A stretch of DNA of 64,000 bases, taken from NCBI GenBank assembly GCA_002501605.1, contig DANW01000030.1, positions 31,004 through 95,003 on the forward strand, written 5' to 3'. The DNA comes from Euryarchaeota archaeon UBA28. GTDB taxonomy: Archaea; Thermoplasmatota; Poseidoniia; Poseidoniales; Thalassarchaeaceae. Of the stretch, positions 8,793 to 18,350 are shown piece after piece. The position numbers and the translations under genes were made by a program. How positions within the stretch are numbered: position 1 is the stretch's first letter; each line of letters starts with the position of its first letter. Under the pieces are notes generated by a model. That model was given only the letters and a program-made list of their open reading frames with translations. It was not told the DNA's origin and did no database searches.

Positions 8793-11700
8793 GTGCGTGT
8801 CCCAGACTACAGGCCGAGAATAGCATTCGCTATTGTGGCTTTACTCATTTTGGTATCATGCTCTAATCTCGTTTCGTCCTCCGAATCAAGAACGACCACT
8901 GTTTGGTCTGGAAACGTCATTCTACCCGATGGCTATCTCGTTGATTCGGGGGAGGTCCTCTCAATCTCTGCTGGGACCACTGTAAGTATCGGATCAGGAC
9001 ATTCACTGGATGTTGATGGAAGAATCATCATCTCAGGCAGTGTTTCATCTCCGGTGGTCATAAACTCAATTTCTGGGAATCACGAGGGCTTGGTATTCAA
9101 TTACTCGAGTGACGGCCTCGGATCTAGGGTCGACAACTTATCAGTAGTAGATTCCAAATACGGCGTAACAATCTATGGTAGCGATCCAGTTATCTCAAAT
9201 CTGACGGTGAATAACGCTGACAGCGTCGCAGTTGACCTGTATGGGGGCGCCTCACCCTTAATCGTCGATCTTGTTATTTCGGGCGGAGGGCAAGACGTAC
9301 ACGGATTCTCGACAACATGGAGGTATGGAATAGGCCTATCGATTGGCGCATATTCCACACCGATTGTCAGAGGCGCCCAGATTGACGGATTGATTACCAG
9401 AGGAGTCAATCATTGGGGGAATTCAGGCGGACTACTGTCAGATCTAGTCATCTCAAACATAAGCGGATCTACAATGGCAATCGCCGCAGGAATCTGGGTC
9501 GAGGACTCAATTCCCCTGATCGAGGACTCGATAATAAGCAGATCGGACAACGGTATATTCGTCAGGCACATCACGGATGGATGGACGACCAGGCCCACCT
9601 TTGAGAGCGTAGTTGTAGAAAGCTCGATGTACAGGGGGGTTATGGTTGAGCAGTACAATCACAGCCAATATTCCAACCTGCCACTGAATGCTATATTCAA
9701 CGACATTACAGTTAGGGGAACAGGAGGTCCGGGGGCAAAAACATCCGGACTTTCTGTGGCAGCATTCGATATCAACACAAGTGGGGTGCACATAGATGTC
9801 GGGTTGATAGAAGACAACTCAGCAGTCGGATTGAGAGGTTATATGATAGACTCCTCTACGATAATCAACAGACTCAACATAATCGGTAACGGCAACCCAT
9901 CAGCAATCTCCCCCTACAATGACAGAGCTGGTATGTTCTTCAGAAGCGCTAACTGGGCTCCTACAGTTAACGACCTAGTTGTTCGTAATTCAACGGGTCC
10001 GGGCGTACTACTCTGGAAAGGAGGAATTCAGGGTAGTTACTGGGACATCAGTAACAATGGAGCCACTGGTTTGGATATCAGAGAGTTTCATCCAGATCTG
10101 TTCTTAGTATCCAGTCACAATAACTCAGGTCATGGCGTATCCGTGATTGACTCCAGCAATGTCGAGCTAGAGCAGATCCACACCTCTCATAATGGCCTAG
10201 GGACCGTCCTCCCGTCTTCTGGAGCGGGCATATACTTTGACGAATCAAATGATGTGGTGAGTGCCGGGAAGAATGTCAGTTGCACGAATTGCTCATCATC
10301 CCATGATCAGCATGGGGTGGTTATTAGAGATAGTATTGACATATTCCTTGATGGAATAACGTCAAGAGAACCTCTTTTCGGACCCGCATTGGACATCGAC
10401 AATAGTGGGATAACAGAGAGGGAGGGAAGGGTCTCACTATCAAATATAACCGTATTTCAGAACTCAAGCACTCATTCTGTAGAACTCAATTTGGCAGATG
10501 CGACAATCGATAATCTGGAGATTGTCGGCTCCAATTATGGAGTGAAATGGAGTGCTATCGGAGGCATGACTTCATACCTCAACTCAAGCCTAATCAGGGG
10601 TTCACAAGGTTGCATGGAATTGATAGATCATACTGATTTGGTTTCATCATCGGTTCTCTTCGAGTGCGAGGGCGCAAATCCCTCTGTTTCCTCCTCCTTC
10701 GTTAATTTCACGGACTCCTCTTTTTCTACAGCGTTGGGAATGTCTGAAACATTCTCCACTCTTGGTAACTCCCATATCAGGTGGATATCATCGTCGCGGA
10801 TCGCAACACCCAACTTCACAGGCTCTGACAATATTGTCGATCTAATGTGGTTCGTAGAAGCGAATGTCGTCAATCAGAATCTCAGGAACATCCCATTCTC
10901 AGACGTCAATTTTTCATTCGATCAGCTTGAGATAGAATTCAACCACACCCTGCCTTATTCGGGCAGGGAAGTAGTCGGGCCTTTCATCGGTCAGAGGTGG
11001 ACCCCTGTCCAGGGCTGGTCTCAGAATACTACAATGAGCCCAGGGTGTGATTATGATGGCGTCCACAATGACTCGGCACCGATTCAGCTAACTTCGGACT
11101 CAGTGGTGATTTGTATGGTAGAGATCACCAATCAGCCCCCATTCATTATATGGAGCACTCCAGAAGACGAGTCCGTTTATCCCAGTGGCTCTCCTGTCTA
11201 TTTCAGAGGGAATGAATCCTGGGACTTGGACGATGATGATCTGAGTTATACTTGGACCAGTAGCATCGATGGAGTACTTGCAATGACTGGGGGCGAAGGG
11301 CCCTGTTCAGGGACCGCTGTTGGAAACGCCTCGAGCTTCATGGCCAATGACTGGGCAGGAGCTAGCCAATGCCTCTCAGATGGATTACATTTGATTACCC
11401 TAGAGGTGTGTGATCCAACTCATTGCATTACAGAGGAGAGAGAAATCGAACTGGTAAATCTCCCCCCAGTGCTTTCCGTCGGAACTTCTCCATCCGTCTC
11501 TTCATGGGGGACTTTGTACCTAGGGCAAACCGCCAATGTCACGGTCTTTATGTCTGGGACCTATGACCCAGAGGGAGATGATTTGGAATGCTGGATAGGC
11601 GCCTCTTACGAGGAAAATGCCAGCCTCCCACCCAATCCTCCAAATGGGTGCCCGCTGGAGTTGAACAGGTCTTTCCCGGGGGCCCCGAGTCAGTTCTCGG

Positions 11701-13448
11701 TCACCGTCTACGCGTCAGACGGGAACAATCCAGCCTCCACATGGACATTTGACGTCGAGCTATTCAATGAGATTCCGGAGGCATCAATGACAATCTCAAG
11801 GACTGGTCAGCTGTCCTCGGATACGGTGACAATCGACGGATCCGGTACAGCAGACCCAGAGGGAGACCCTGTAAAGTTCCAGTTCCTGAGTGACATAGAC
11901 GGTATTATCTATTCAGGAGTCTCCTCTGATGGCACTATTGAGTGGACTGGGACATTGTCCAAGGGAACTCACACCATAACTATGCAGGCCAGCGATGACA
12001 GGCCGGCTCATGCAGGTCAATGGACGACTTACAGTATGGAGGTCCAAGTCAACAATTCACTACCCGTCTCAGTGATATCGAGTCCCATGGATGGCGATCT
12101 AACGGATTCAGGTACTCTGGTCTCGCTCTCCTCGATTGGATCAGGTGACTGGGATATATCCTGCTCCGATCTTCCCGAAAATGGTTCCGGACTGATATGC
12201 AACCCCTCGAGCTCAACTAGCTCCGACTTGGTCAGCGTTCTCTGGAAGAGCGATATCGTCGAAGAGCCCTTGGGAAGCGATTGGTACTTGGAGACCAGGT
12301 TGCCAGAGGGTGTTCACCAAATCACACTGACCATCGACGATGGCTCAGGAAATCCAGATATATCGGAGATAACGCTCAGGGTCGATGAAGCCGCGCCTGT
12401 TTTCGTCTTGGACTCGCCGGTTCCAGATGCCATAGTATATTCGAACCTACCAGTTCTTTTCGATTTCAGGAGGTCCTTTGACCCCGATGGAGATGACTTC
12501 ACAGTAACTGTAACGTCCAATCTGATGGTGGAGCCCATTCTTGAATCCAAAACGACCGATTTCTGGTACAACGACTATCTGCCCCATGGAACCCACACTC
12601 TGACATTTGAGCTGACAGACGAGAATGGAATGGCCATATCCCATACCCAGGAGATAACTGTCTTGGAGACTGACCCAGTGGCTTCCATATCCGGGCTTTC
12701 CGAGGGCCAGTATATCCCTCCAGGTACAATTCTAGAATTAAACGGATCAGAGTCCTTCGACTATGACAATGACATAGCGCTGTATAGATGGACCCTTTCC
12801 GATGGAACAGAGGTCAGCGACAGAGAGACAGTAACCGTCCAGTTATCTCCGGGACCGGTGAGGGTCGATCTGGTGGTCCAAGACTCAAGGGGAGCGCAGT
12901 CTCTCGCCTCGGTAAATCTGACCATAGGCTCGTCATCACCAGCCCTGAGGGACATGACAGTCTCCCCAAAGGAATTCCGCATGGGAGAGGTCAATGAGAT
13001 AAGAGTAACAGTGGTTATGGAAGACGCAGATGGTACCACAGAATCAGTGGGAGGGGAGATGGTCGCCGGAGGACTATCCAAGTCATTCCAGATGAGGGAT
13101 GACGGGCAACTGGGGGACTTGATTGCAGATGATGGAATTTGGACTTATGAGACAAATTGGGAGATAACCTCTGGTTCCTCCGCCTCCATAGGTGTTTGGG
13201 CTCTGGATGGGGATACCGTGAGTCCTACCCTGATGTCCATCGTTCCAATAACTGAGGAACAGGGAATGGACATTTTCGGATGGATAGTGGGTTCGGGCCT
13301 GCCTGTGGTCATATTGGTGATATGTATGCTAACCTCGGTCGGAATGGTAATTGTATCCAATCGAAGAAGAGAGATAGAGAGGGATTTGGAGATGATTCAG
13401 TCATGGTCCTCTTTCGAGCCAATTGATAGTGATGACGACGAAATATAG
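8793..13448 (+). CDS. Giant surface protein: parallel beta-helix plus Ig/PKD-like domains, C-terminal anchor
   Basis: A 1551-residue secreted protein. A signal peptide covers residues 8-28 (IAFAIVALLILVSC). Residues about 40-720 repeat the short strand-turn pattern of right-handed parallel beta-helices (pectate-lyase-like or NosD-like), with recurring GIxVEDS, NNSGHGVSVIDSSNVELE and Asn-rich turns. From about 770 to 1480 there are several Ig/PKD-like domains marked by repeated DPDGDD, DPEGDP and DDGSGNP loops. A membrane helix at about 1494-1521 (WIVGSGLPVVILVICML...) is followed by an Arg-rich stop-transfer and a 30-residue acidic tail. Beta-helices of this type often bind or cut polysaccharide, but I see no clear catalytic residues. 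It is divergent from the protease operon, with a short shared promoter region. Adhesin, glycan-binding or S-layer-associated roles are all possible. Confidence 0.9.
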   Translation: MRVPDYRPRIAFAIVALLILVSCSNLVSSSESRTTTVWSGNVILPDGYLVDSGEVLSISAGTTVSIGSGHSLDVDGRIIISGSVSSPVVINSISGNHEGLVFNYSSDGLGSRVDNLSVVDSKYGVTIYGSDPVISNLTVNNADSVAVDLYGGASPLIVDLVISGGGQDVHGFSTTWRYGIGLSIGAYSTPIVRGAQIDGLITRGVNHWGNSGGLLSDLVISNISGSTMAIAAGIWVEDSIPLIEDSIISRSDNGIFVRHITDGWTTRPTFESVVVESSMYRGVMVEQYNHSQYSNLPLNAIFNDITVRGTGGPGAKTSGLSVAAFDINTSGVHIDVGLIEDNSAVGLRGYMIDSSTIINRLNIIGNGNPSAISPYNDRAGMFFRSANWAPTVNDLVVRNSTGPGVLLWKGGIQGSYWDISNNGATGLDIREFHPDLFLVSSHNNSGHGVSVIDSSNVELEQIHTSHNGLGTVLPSSGAGIYFDESNDVVSAGKNVSCTNCSSSHDQHGVVIRDSIDIFLDGITSREPLFGPALDIDNSGITEREGRVSLSNITVFQNSSTHSVELNLADATIDNLEIVGSNYGVKWSAIGGMTSYLNSSLIRGSQGCMELIDHTDLVSSSVLFECEGANPSVSSSFVNFTDSSFSTALGMSETFSTLGNSHIRWISSSRIATPNFTGSDNIVDLMWFVEANVVNQNLRNIPFSDVNFSFDQLEIEFNHTLPYSGREVVGPFIGQRWTPVQGWSQNTTMSPGCDYDGVHNDSAPIQLTSDSVVICMVEITNQPPFIIWSTPEDESVYPSGSPVYFRGNESWDLDDDDLSYTWTSSIDGVLAMTGGEGPCSGTAVGNASSFMANDWAGASQCLSDGLHLITLEVCDPTHCITEEREIELVNLPPVLSVGTSPSVSSWGTLYLGQTANVTVFMSGTYDPEGDDLECWIGASYEENASLPPNPPNGCPLELNRSFPGAPSQFSVTVYASDGNNPASTWTFDVELFNEIPEASMTISRTGQLSSDTVTIDGSGTADPEGDPVKFQFLSDIDGIIYSGVSSDGTIEWTGTLSKGTHTITMQASDDRPAHAGQWTTYSMEVQVNNSLPVSVISSPMDGDLTDSGTLVSLSSIGSGDWDISCSDLPENGSGLICNPSSSTSSDLVSVLWKSDIVEEPLGSDWYLETRLPEGVHQITLTIDDGSGNPDISEITLRVDEAAPVFVLDSPVPDAIVYSNLPVLFDFRRSFDPDGDDFTVTVTSNLMVEPILESKTTDFWYNDYLPHGTHTLTFELTDENGMAISHTQEITVLETDPVASISGLSEGQYIPPGTILELNGSESFDYDNDIALYRWTLSDGTEVSDRETVTVQLSPGPVRVDLVVQDSRGAQSLASVNLTIGSSSPALRDMTVSPKEFRMGEVNEIRVTVVMEDADGTTESVGGEMVAGGLSKSFQMRDDGQLGDLIADDGIWTYETNWEITSGSSASIGVWALDGDTVSPTLMSIVPITEEQGMDIFGWIVGSGLPVVILVICMLTSVGMVIVSNRRREIERDLEMIQSWSSFEPIDSDDDEI

Positions 13449-13481
13449 GGCAGAAACAACAGCGCCCCTCAGCATCAACAA

Positions 13482-13658
13482 TCAAGAATTTTCTTTTTTA
13501 GGGAGTATCGAAGACATGTTTGATATCATCCAAGAAGATGCTGCAATAAGCTGTAACCAATCTCCATTACCCTCAGGCAATGACCCATCAGAGTAAACAA
13601 ATACACTGACAATCCAGCATAAGCTGGCTATCGTTTGTCCAAGCCACTCTACACCCAT
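13482..13658 (-). CDS. Small membrane protein, unknown
   Basis: About 58 residues with two hydrophobic stretches (WLGQTIASLCWIVSVFVY and WLQLIAASSWMISNMSSIL) joined by a short polar loop, ending in PKKENS. The frame extends to 13703 inside the preceding flavoprotein gene, but the ATGs at 13661/13658 follow a GGAG element just after that gene's stop and give a clean two-helix hairpin. It is probably co-transcribed with the flavoprotein. I do not recognise the family. Its lysine codons form a T-rich run on the plus strand (13489-13500) that could also terminate the 1551-residue gene. Confidence 0.5.
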   Translation of the reverse strand: MGVEWLGQTIASLCWIVSVFVYSDGSLPEGNGDWLQLIAASSWMISNMSSILPKKENS

Positions 13659-13672
13659 CATTTTCTCCACAT

Positions 13673-14848
13673 TCAACACGTCAAACACTCCTGTCCACAG
13701 CACGACAAATCATCCAAATACATCCCCCAACTCCTGTAGGCTTCCACAAATTCATCCGTGGGCAGGTCAAATGATTCAGCGATAGCTTGTGCCACAATTG
13801 CAAATCGTTGGCGATATTTGAAAATGAAACAGAATATATGCCCGTCATGGCGTACCATTGGGCCGGCCAAGAATAGTCCGGGGGTAATCGTTGATTCGTC
13901 CTGATCGGTGAGTTCAGCAAACCCGTCATCTCGATGTTCAAACAAATTTGAAACAAATTTGTGACTGCCATCGAATCCATTGGCTAGAAGCGGTTGATTT
14001 TTGGATTGGAAAACTTCTCCATCTTCAGTTTTCAACTCATATATGGACCCATCAAATGTGATTGATTGAACTGACTTTTCACTGAATAATTCTACATTTG
14101 TTTCAAATTCTATACTTTTAATTCGTTCGAATGTAAATGTGGAGAGGGCCACACTGGGGTCGGAACTTTCCTCTCCCCATGGACAATTTTGGTCAAATAC
14201 CCGAACCCTTCTTCCCTGTTTTGAAAGATGGTAAGCGGCATCAATTCCACTTTCATAACCCCCAATGATAAGGTAATCTTCACCGGTTAAGTCACCGTAG
14301 GACTTTATTTTGGAGGTATGCAAACATAATTCACTCCCCAAAAATGCACCTTGAGAAGGGTATTGATATTCTCCAGCTGCCCAGATAACCTTTCTTGCAA
14401 ACAGGGTTCCTTCTTCGGTTTCTAAATGAAATAATCCACCGGCTTTACCGAGACTTAGAATATTGGTGTTTTCGCGAATAGGTAGCTCGAAAAAATCGGC
14501 GAGTCCTTGTAAATGTTCCGCGAATTCTTGCCCAGTAGGATGTTCAATCCTCATGCTGAAGGCGGGGGATACGCCCACAGCCACTGAATTCAAATCTAGC
14601 ATGCCGATTGAGTTACTGGGAAATGATGGGGTGATGAACCTTGTCTCAGCCGGCCATGCTGCGAACGACGAACCTACACCTTTGCGATCCACTATTAGGA
14701 AATCCTCTACTCCCGAGTGAGCCACCGAAATCGCAACGCCAATTCCTGCTGCACCTGCACCAACAATTATGACGTCATGCACCTCTTTGGAATCAGTGAC
14801 TGCACTTTTTGAATCCTCGTCCTCCGAAGGCATTTCTACTGAATCCAT
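13673..14848 (-). CDS. FAD/NAD(P)-dependent oxidoreductase (CzcO/YpdA-like)
   Basis: A soluble 391-residue flavoprotein. The FAD-binding Rossmann motif VIIVGAGAAGIGVA lies near residue 27 and a second dinucleotide motif, DYLIIGGYESGIDAAYHL, near residue 195, the two-domain layout of CzcO/FMO-like and YpdA-like reductases. LANGFDG and TPGLFLAGPMVRHDGH mark the C-terminal FAD region. The protein ends in a cysteine cluster (SCCGQECLTC) that could be redox-active or bind metal. The substrate is unknown; thiol-disulphide reduction or monooxygenation are options. The gene and its surroundings are visibly more AT-rich than the flanks. A TATA-like ATTTAAAA about 27 bases before the ATG suggests a leaderless transcript. 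Confidence 0.85.
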   Translation of the reverse strand: MDSVEMPSEDEDSKSAVTDSKEVHDVIIVGAGAAGIGVAISVAHSGVEDFLIVDRKGVGSSFAAWPAETRFITPSFPSNSIGMLDLNSVAVGVSPAFSMRIEHPTGQEFAEHLQGLADFFELPIRENTNILSLGKAGGLFHLETEEGTLFARKVIWAAGEYQYPSQGAFLGSELCLHTSKIKSYGDLTGEDYLIIGGYESGIDAAYHLSKQGRRVRVFDQNCPWGEESSDPSVALSTFTFERIKSIEFETNVELFSEKSVQSITFDGSIYELKTEDGEVFQSKNQPLLANGFDGSHKFVSNLFEHRDDGFAELTDQDESTITPGLFLAGPMVRHDGHIFCFIFKYRQRFAIVAQAIAESFDLPTDEFVEAYRSWGMYLDDLSCCGQECLTC

Positions 14849-14870
14849 GTGCAGACGGCCAATAATAACA

Positions 14871-14878
14871 TTTTAAAT
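14871..14878 (-). promoter_or_regulatory. TATA box for the flavoprotein gene
   Basis: Read on the minus strand this is ATTTAAAA, centred about 27 bases upstream of the ATG at 14848. That is the usual archaeal TATA-to-start-site distance, which implies transcription starting at or near the start codon. It sits at the edge of an extremely AT-rich stretch (14866-14935), so chance matches are a risk. Confidence 0.45.
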
Positions 14879-14945
14879 AATACTAATAAATATTAATTTT
14901 AAAATTATTATTATTAGGAATTTAACGCTAGATTTTGTATAAATT

Positions 14946-15107
14946 TCAAAGGGCTCTTTTGAAGTAGAATACCTTGAGTTTCCCCGGCTTTTTGCCTTTC
15001 GTTGAAACTAATTCCCAACCCTGACTTCCCAAATCATTCAACATTTCAGTAATCTGGCTATACGATGCATCTGAATTTTCTACAATTCTATACTCCCATT
15101 GTGTCAT
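14946..15107 (-). CDS. DUF4177-like small protein
   Basis: A 53-residue gene. The translation begins MTQWEYRIVENSDASYSQIT and continues with MLNDLGSQGWELVSTKG and ends VFYFKRAL. This matches the DUF4177 pattern: an N-terminal strand WEY, a helix carrying LN-LG-GWELV, and a final YFKR strand. Function is unknown; these small proteins occur widely in bacteria and archaea, often as single domains. It lies upstream of the flavoprotein gene on the same strand, separated by a 97-base AT-rich gap, so it is probably transcribed separately. An AT-rich box (TAATTTCATA on the minus strand, 15131-15140) lies about 28 bases before the ATG. Confidence 0.75.
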   Translation of the reverse strand: MTQWEYRIVENSDASYSQITEMLNDLGSQGWELVSTKGKKPGKLKVFYFKRAL

Positions 15108-15186
15108 GACTATGATAGGACTCAATGAGTTATGAAATTATTCCCGAAATATTGGGTACTCTATGTCCCAGATAGATTTCAGGGAT

Positions 15187-15921
15187 TTACTTCTCTGGGC
15201 CCCATGGCGTAACTTGCCTAGTTAACCCCAATCTGTGAGTAAAGAGGAACCTGAGATTCAGTAGACCATCCCCCCAAGTGTTGATCTCCGCCTCCCCAAC
15301 CCTTGGCCTGTATGGAACACTGACCTCAGCAGTTCTCTTCTTCCCGAGGTATCTCCTGGCCCGGATTTTGAACTCCTGGGAGAGAGGCATTCCATCATGC
15401 TTGGGACGGACCCTCACATCTTCGAAGATTGATTTTCGGAAAACCCACATACCGCTCTGGGAGTCATGTATACCATACCAGTACAAGAGGGATGCTGTCG
15501 TAGACAGAACCCAATTGCCAAATCCATGAAGTCCCGGCATTGACCCCTCCTCGGCTCTCCTAAGCCTGTCGCAACTAATCCATGCTAGGTCTTCCTCTAC
15601 CAGTTTTTTAACCAGACCGGGGACCTCCTCCCCGGGGTAGGTACAGTCCGCATCCATCGTGACGATGATGTCACCAGGAGCCATAGAGAAACCAGTCTTG
15701 TAGGCTCTACCATAGCCCTTCCGCGGCTCCAAGTATACAGTCGCGCCCTCTCCCTCTGCCAGCTCTCTCGTCCTGTCCGTGGAATTCCCATCTATAATCA
15801 AAAAGTCCAGCCTATCACACCATCCGTTATTTGGTATGGACCTAATCGTGTCAACTATCGCTTCCTCCTCGTTCCTTGTTGGGATAACGACGGTTACGTG
15901 TACCGGCAGGGCTTTGGTCAT
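15187..15921 (-). CDS. Family 2 glycosyltransferase (dolichol-phosphate sugar synthase-like)
   Basis: A 244-residue GT-A fold enzyme: VTVVIPTRNEEEAIVDTIRS at the N-terminus, LIIDGNSTDRT, the GRAYKTGF motif and the metal-binding MDADCTYP. It probably transfers a sugar from a nucleotide donor to a lipid-phosphate or glycan acceptor in N-glycan or surface polysaccharide synthesis. No membrane helices are visible. The frame runs open to 16218, but the first 99 residues lack any domain and overlap the divergent glycosyltransferase gene; the ATG at 15921 sits directly before the GT2 motif. Pairing with a divergent GT4 suggests a small glycosylation locus. Confidence 0.9.
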   Translation of the reverse strand: MTKALPVHVTVVIPTRNEEEAIVDTIRSIPNNGWCDRLDFLIIDGNSTDRTRELAEGEGATVYLEPRKGYGRAYKTGFSMAPGDIIVTMDADCTYPGEEVPGLVKKLVEEDLAWISCDRLRRAEEGSMPGLHGFGNWVLSTTASLLYWYGIHDSQSGMWVFRKSIFEDVRVRPKHDGMPLSQEFKIRARRYLGKKRTAEVSVPYRPRVGEAEINTWGDGLLNLRFLFTHRLGLTRQVTPWGPEK

Positions 15922-16018
15922 GAACGAGCCACAAGCCCCTATGTTTTGAATAATGCGAACACCTGACTTGTGGTAGTTCTCTTGAAATGCTGATACCGAA
16001 TCGGAGATTTGAGGGACC

Positions 16019-17248
16019 ATGCACATCGCAATGCTTTCCGCAGAGTTTCCACCAAGGTGGGGGGGCATGGGATCGACGGTTTTCCATCTCTCCGCAGCTT
16101 TGGTCAATAGGGGCCATAGGGTCACTGTCATTACCCGATCAGGAGCAGGTAAACCACCTAACCAAGAGGGTGTGGACGTGATAGAAGTGGGATGGATGAG
16201 AATCCCTATGGAGTTCACACGTTCCTACGGCAGGAGGGCAATTTCGGAGTTGGAGAAACTGAATGAGAGACTGAATGTGGATGTTGTTCACCTGCATTGC
16301 CCCATGATATCGTGGGCAACCCCTCAGTTTCATCGATGTATCCAGAATATCGCCCCAGTCGTGTCCTCCCTTCATGGCTCATGGCTTGGTGAGCGGGATG
16401 GCTTGCTCGAAGCAAGTATGTCAAAAGAGGCAGCGGTATGGGCCAACGTAAATGACATAGCAATCAGGTTCACGGCGGAAAGATACGCCAAATTTGAGAA
16501 CATCGCCATAAGGGAGTCATCGATATGTGTAGCCAACTCCCGTGCGACCAGAGAGGACTTCGAATCCAGATATAATCCACCGTCGAATTGGGACTGTGAG
16601 GTAGTTCACTGGGGCGTTGACACAGAGATGTTCAGACCGTCAGATATCGAAAACGAGGAAGAGAATCGGAAATTTACTGAAATCAGAAACAGGTTTGGAG
16701 CAGTAAGCCCTAGGTCTAAGCTTTTATTGGCAGTTGGAAGGCTTGCGGCAAGGAAGGGTTATGGTACTCTGATTCGAGGGTTTTCGGCGTTGAACAAGGA
16801 GATGCCAAACACTAAGCTTGTGATAGTCGGTAGGGGGCACTTGAAGAGGAGATTGATGAGGTTGGCAAAGAGCCTAGGAGTTGGAGAGGACGTGACGATA
16901 GAGTCCAGCTTATCCTTCGCAGAACTAGCACAACTCTACCGTTCTTCGGACTTAGTTGTCTATCCCTCATTTTATGAGGGACAGGGGCTGATTCCCTTGG
17001 AAGCAATGGCGTCGGGAGTCCCTGTCGTTACAGTTGATCATGGGCCACTTCCAGAGATGGTCGACGAATCTGTAGGCGCCCTTTTCACAATGGGTAACAT
17101 CGAATCCATGGTCTCTGTAATGAAAGAAGTCCTAAAAGTAGGTCGGAAGAAGGGGGAAAAGGGTAGAGCCAGGGTCCTTCAGAAATTCACCTACTCAGGT
17201 AATGCTGAATCCTTCGAGAATATCTATCTTGAGGCCATAAATCGATAG
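16019..17248 (+). CDS. Family 4 glycosyltransferase
   Basis: A 409-residue GT-B enzyme. The N-terminal domain opens with MHIAMLSAEFPPRWGGMGS and the usual Gly-rich loop; the C-terminal domain has LLAVGRLAARKGYGTLIRG and the E-x7-E donor-binding motif (FYEGQGLIPLEAMASGVPVV). Such enzymes retain anomeric configuration and use nucleotide sugars to build glycolipids, protein glycans or polysaccharides. The acceptor and sugar cannot be told from sequence. It is divergent from the GT2 gene, with a 97-base gap that must hold both promoters, and followed closely by a permease-like gene. Confidence 0.92.
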   Translation: MHIAMLSAEFPPRWGGMGSTVFHLSAALVNRGHRVTVITRSGAGKPPNQEGVDVIEVGWMRIPMEFTRSYGRRAISELEKLNERLNVDVVHLHCPMISWATPQFHRCIQNIAPVVSSLHGSWLGERDGLLEASMSKEAAVWANVNDIAIRFTAERYAKFENIAIRESSICVANSRATREDFESRYNPPSNWDCEVVHWGVDTEMFRPSDIENEEENRKFTEIRNRFGAVSPRSKLLLAVGRLAARKGYGTLIRGFSALNKEMPNTKLVIVGRGHLKRRLMRLAKSLGVGEDVTIESSLSFAELAQLYRSSDLVVYPSFYEGQGLIPLEAMASGVPVVTVDHGPLPEMVDESVGALFTMGNIESMVSVMKEVLKVGRKKGEKGRARVLQKFTYSGNAESFENIYLEAINR

Positions 17249-17297
17249 ATTAGGCGAACCATTGATGCGCCATGACTATTTCGGAATACTGATAGTC

Positions 17298-18350
17298 ATG
17301 GCGAAGAGCACCAGCCTAGCAAAGGTCGACTCCGGAACCTTGGCCAATATCTCTATTGTGTTATTTGTCAGCGTTCTAGCAATTATCCACCTAAAAGCAG
17401 TGATCCAACCACTGGTTGTTGCCACGCTAATCTTCTTTTTGATTAGGCCTCCGGCACAATGGCTGGAGGAGAGGATTGGTGGTCACCCATTAATCGCTTA
17501 TGGGGTTCTAGTGGTGGCAGTAATGGGGTTCCTTCTGTTCGCGTCGAATTCAATGTATGAAGCAATGCAGAGTTTCACAAACGATGCCCCTGAGCTACAG
17601 AAATCCTTGGATGAGAAGGTAGCATGGGTAGAGGAATTATCGATATTCGGATACCAGCCCAATACCTCAACCCTCACTGACTTAGTCACTATCGAGACTG
17701 TTAACTCATACGCCGCAGGTTTTGTGGGTACACTGGCAGGATTTACTACTGGACTTGTGACAGTCCTCATTTTCCTCCTGTTCATCATTCTAGAGGCAGA
17801 GACCCTCCCAAAGAGAATCAAAGCAGCATACCCCGATGATGTAGATAGGGTAATGTCTGTGGCCTCTGACTCTGGAGATGGAATCAATACCTATGTCATA
17901 ACCAGAGCCTCAGTTGCTTTCGGTCAAGCTGTTGTCGCCGCAGTCGTATTGTCTTACATGGAAATCCCATTCGTCTTCCTATGGGTTTCAATAACATTCC
18001 TGATGGATTTCATCCCCTATGTCGGAGCACTACTATCGATCATCCCTCCCATTCTCCTGGGCCTAATCGTACTACCTCAGACATCAGCCTTGATTCTGAT
18101 CGCTCTGTTAATTGCTAATCAGCAGGTTTGGGGCGGTATAATCGAGCCGCAGCTAGCGGGACAGAGACTGGACATGTCCCCAATCGTCCTACTCCTGCTG
18201 GTCGCCTTTTGGGGATGGGCATGGGGAATAATGGGAATGGTGCTTGGAGTCCCGCTTGCAGTCATCATGAAGATTGGGTTAGAGAGTGACCCAAGGACTA
18301 GGCCGATAGCAATCATGCTATCAAGGGATCCGGATTCAAAGTCATCTTAA
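17298..18350 (+). CDS. AI-2E family transporter-like membrane protein
   Basis: About 350 residues with eight predicted membrane segments and the family's layout: an N-terminal pair of helices (LFVSVLAIIHLKAVIQPLVV), a polar region of about 90 residues, then the C-terminal helices including FLMDFIPYVGALLSIIPPI and the conserved GGIIEPQLAG and WGWAWGIMGMVLGVPLA. Members (PerM, TqsA, YdiK) have been linked to autoinducer-2 export or Na+/H+ exchange; the substrate here is unknown. An in-frame start at 17262 exists, but the ATG at 17298 begins at the more typical N-terminus. The 3' end overlaps the convergent thiamine pyrophosphokinase gene by 9 bases. Confidence 0.9.
   Translation: MAKSTSLAKVDSGTLANISIVLFVSVLAIIHLKAVIQPLVVATLIFFLIRPPAQWLEERIGGHPLIAYGVLVVAVMGFLLFASNSMYEAMQSFTNDAPELQKSLDEKVAWVEELSIFGYQPNTSTLTDLVTIETVNSYAAGFVGTLAGFTTGLVTVLIFLLFIILEAETLPKRIKAAYPDDVDRVMSVASDSGDGINTYVITRASVAFGQAVVAAVVLSYMEIPFVFLWVSITFLMDFIPYVGALLSIIPPILLGLIVLPQTSALILIALLIANQQVWGGIIEPQLAGQRLDMSPIVLLLLVAFWGWAWGIMGMVLGVPLAVIMKIGLESDPRTRPIAIMLSRDPDSKSS

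Noticed and set aside
15922..16218. 99-residue N-terminal extension of the GT2 gene
   Set aside because: It overlaps the divergent GT4 coding region, has no domain and precedes a well-placed ATG at 15921.
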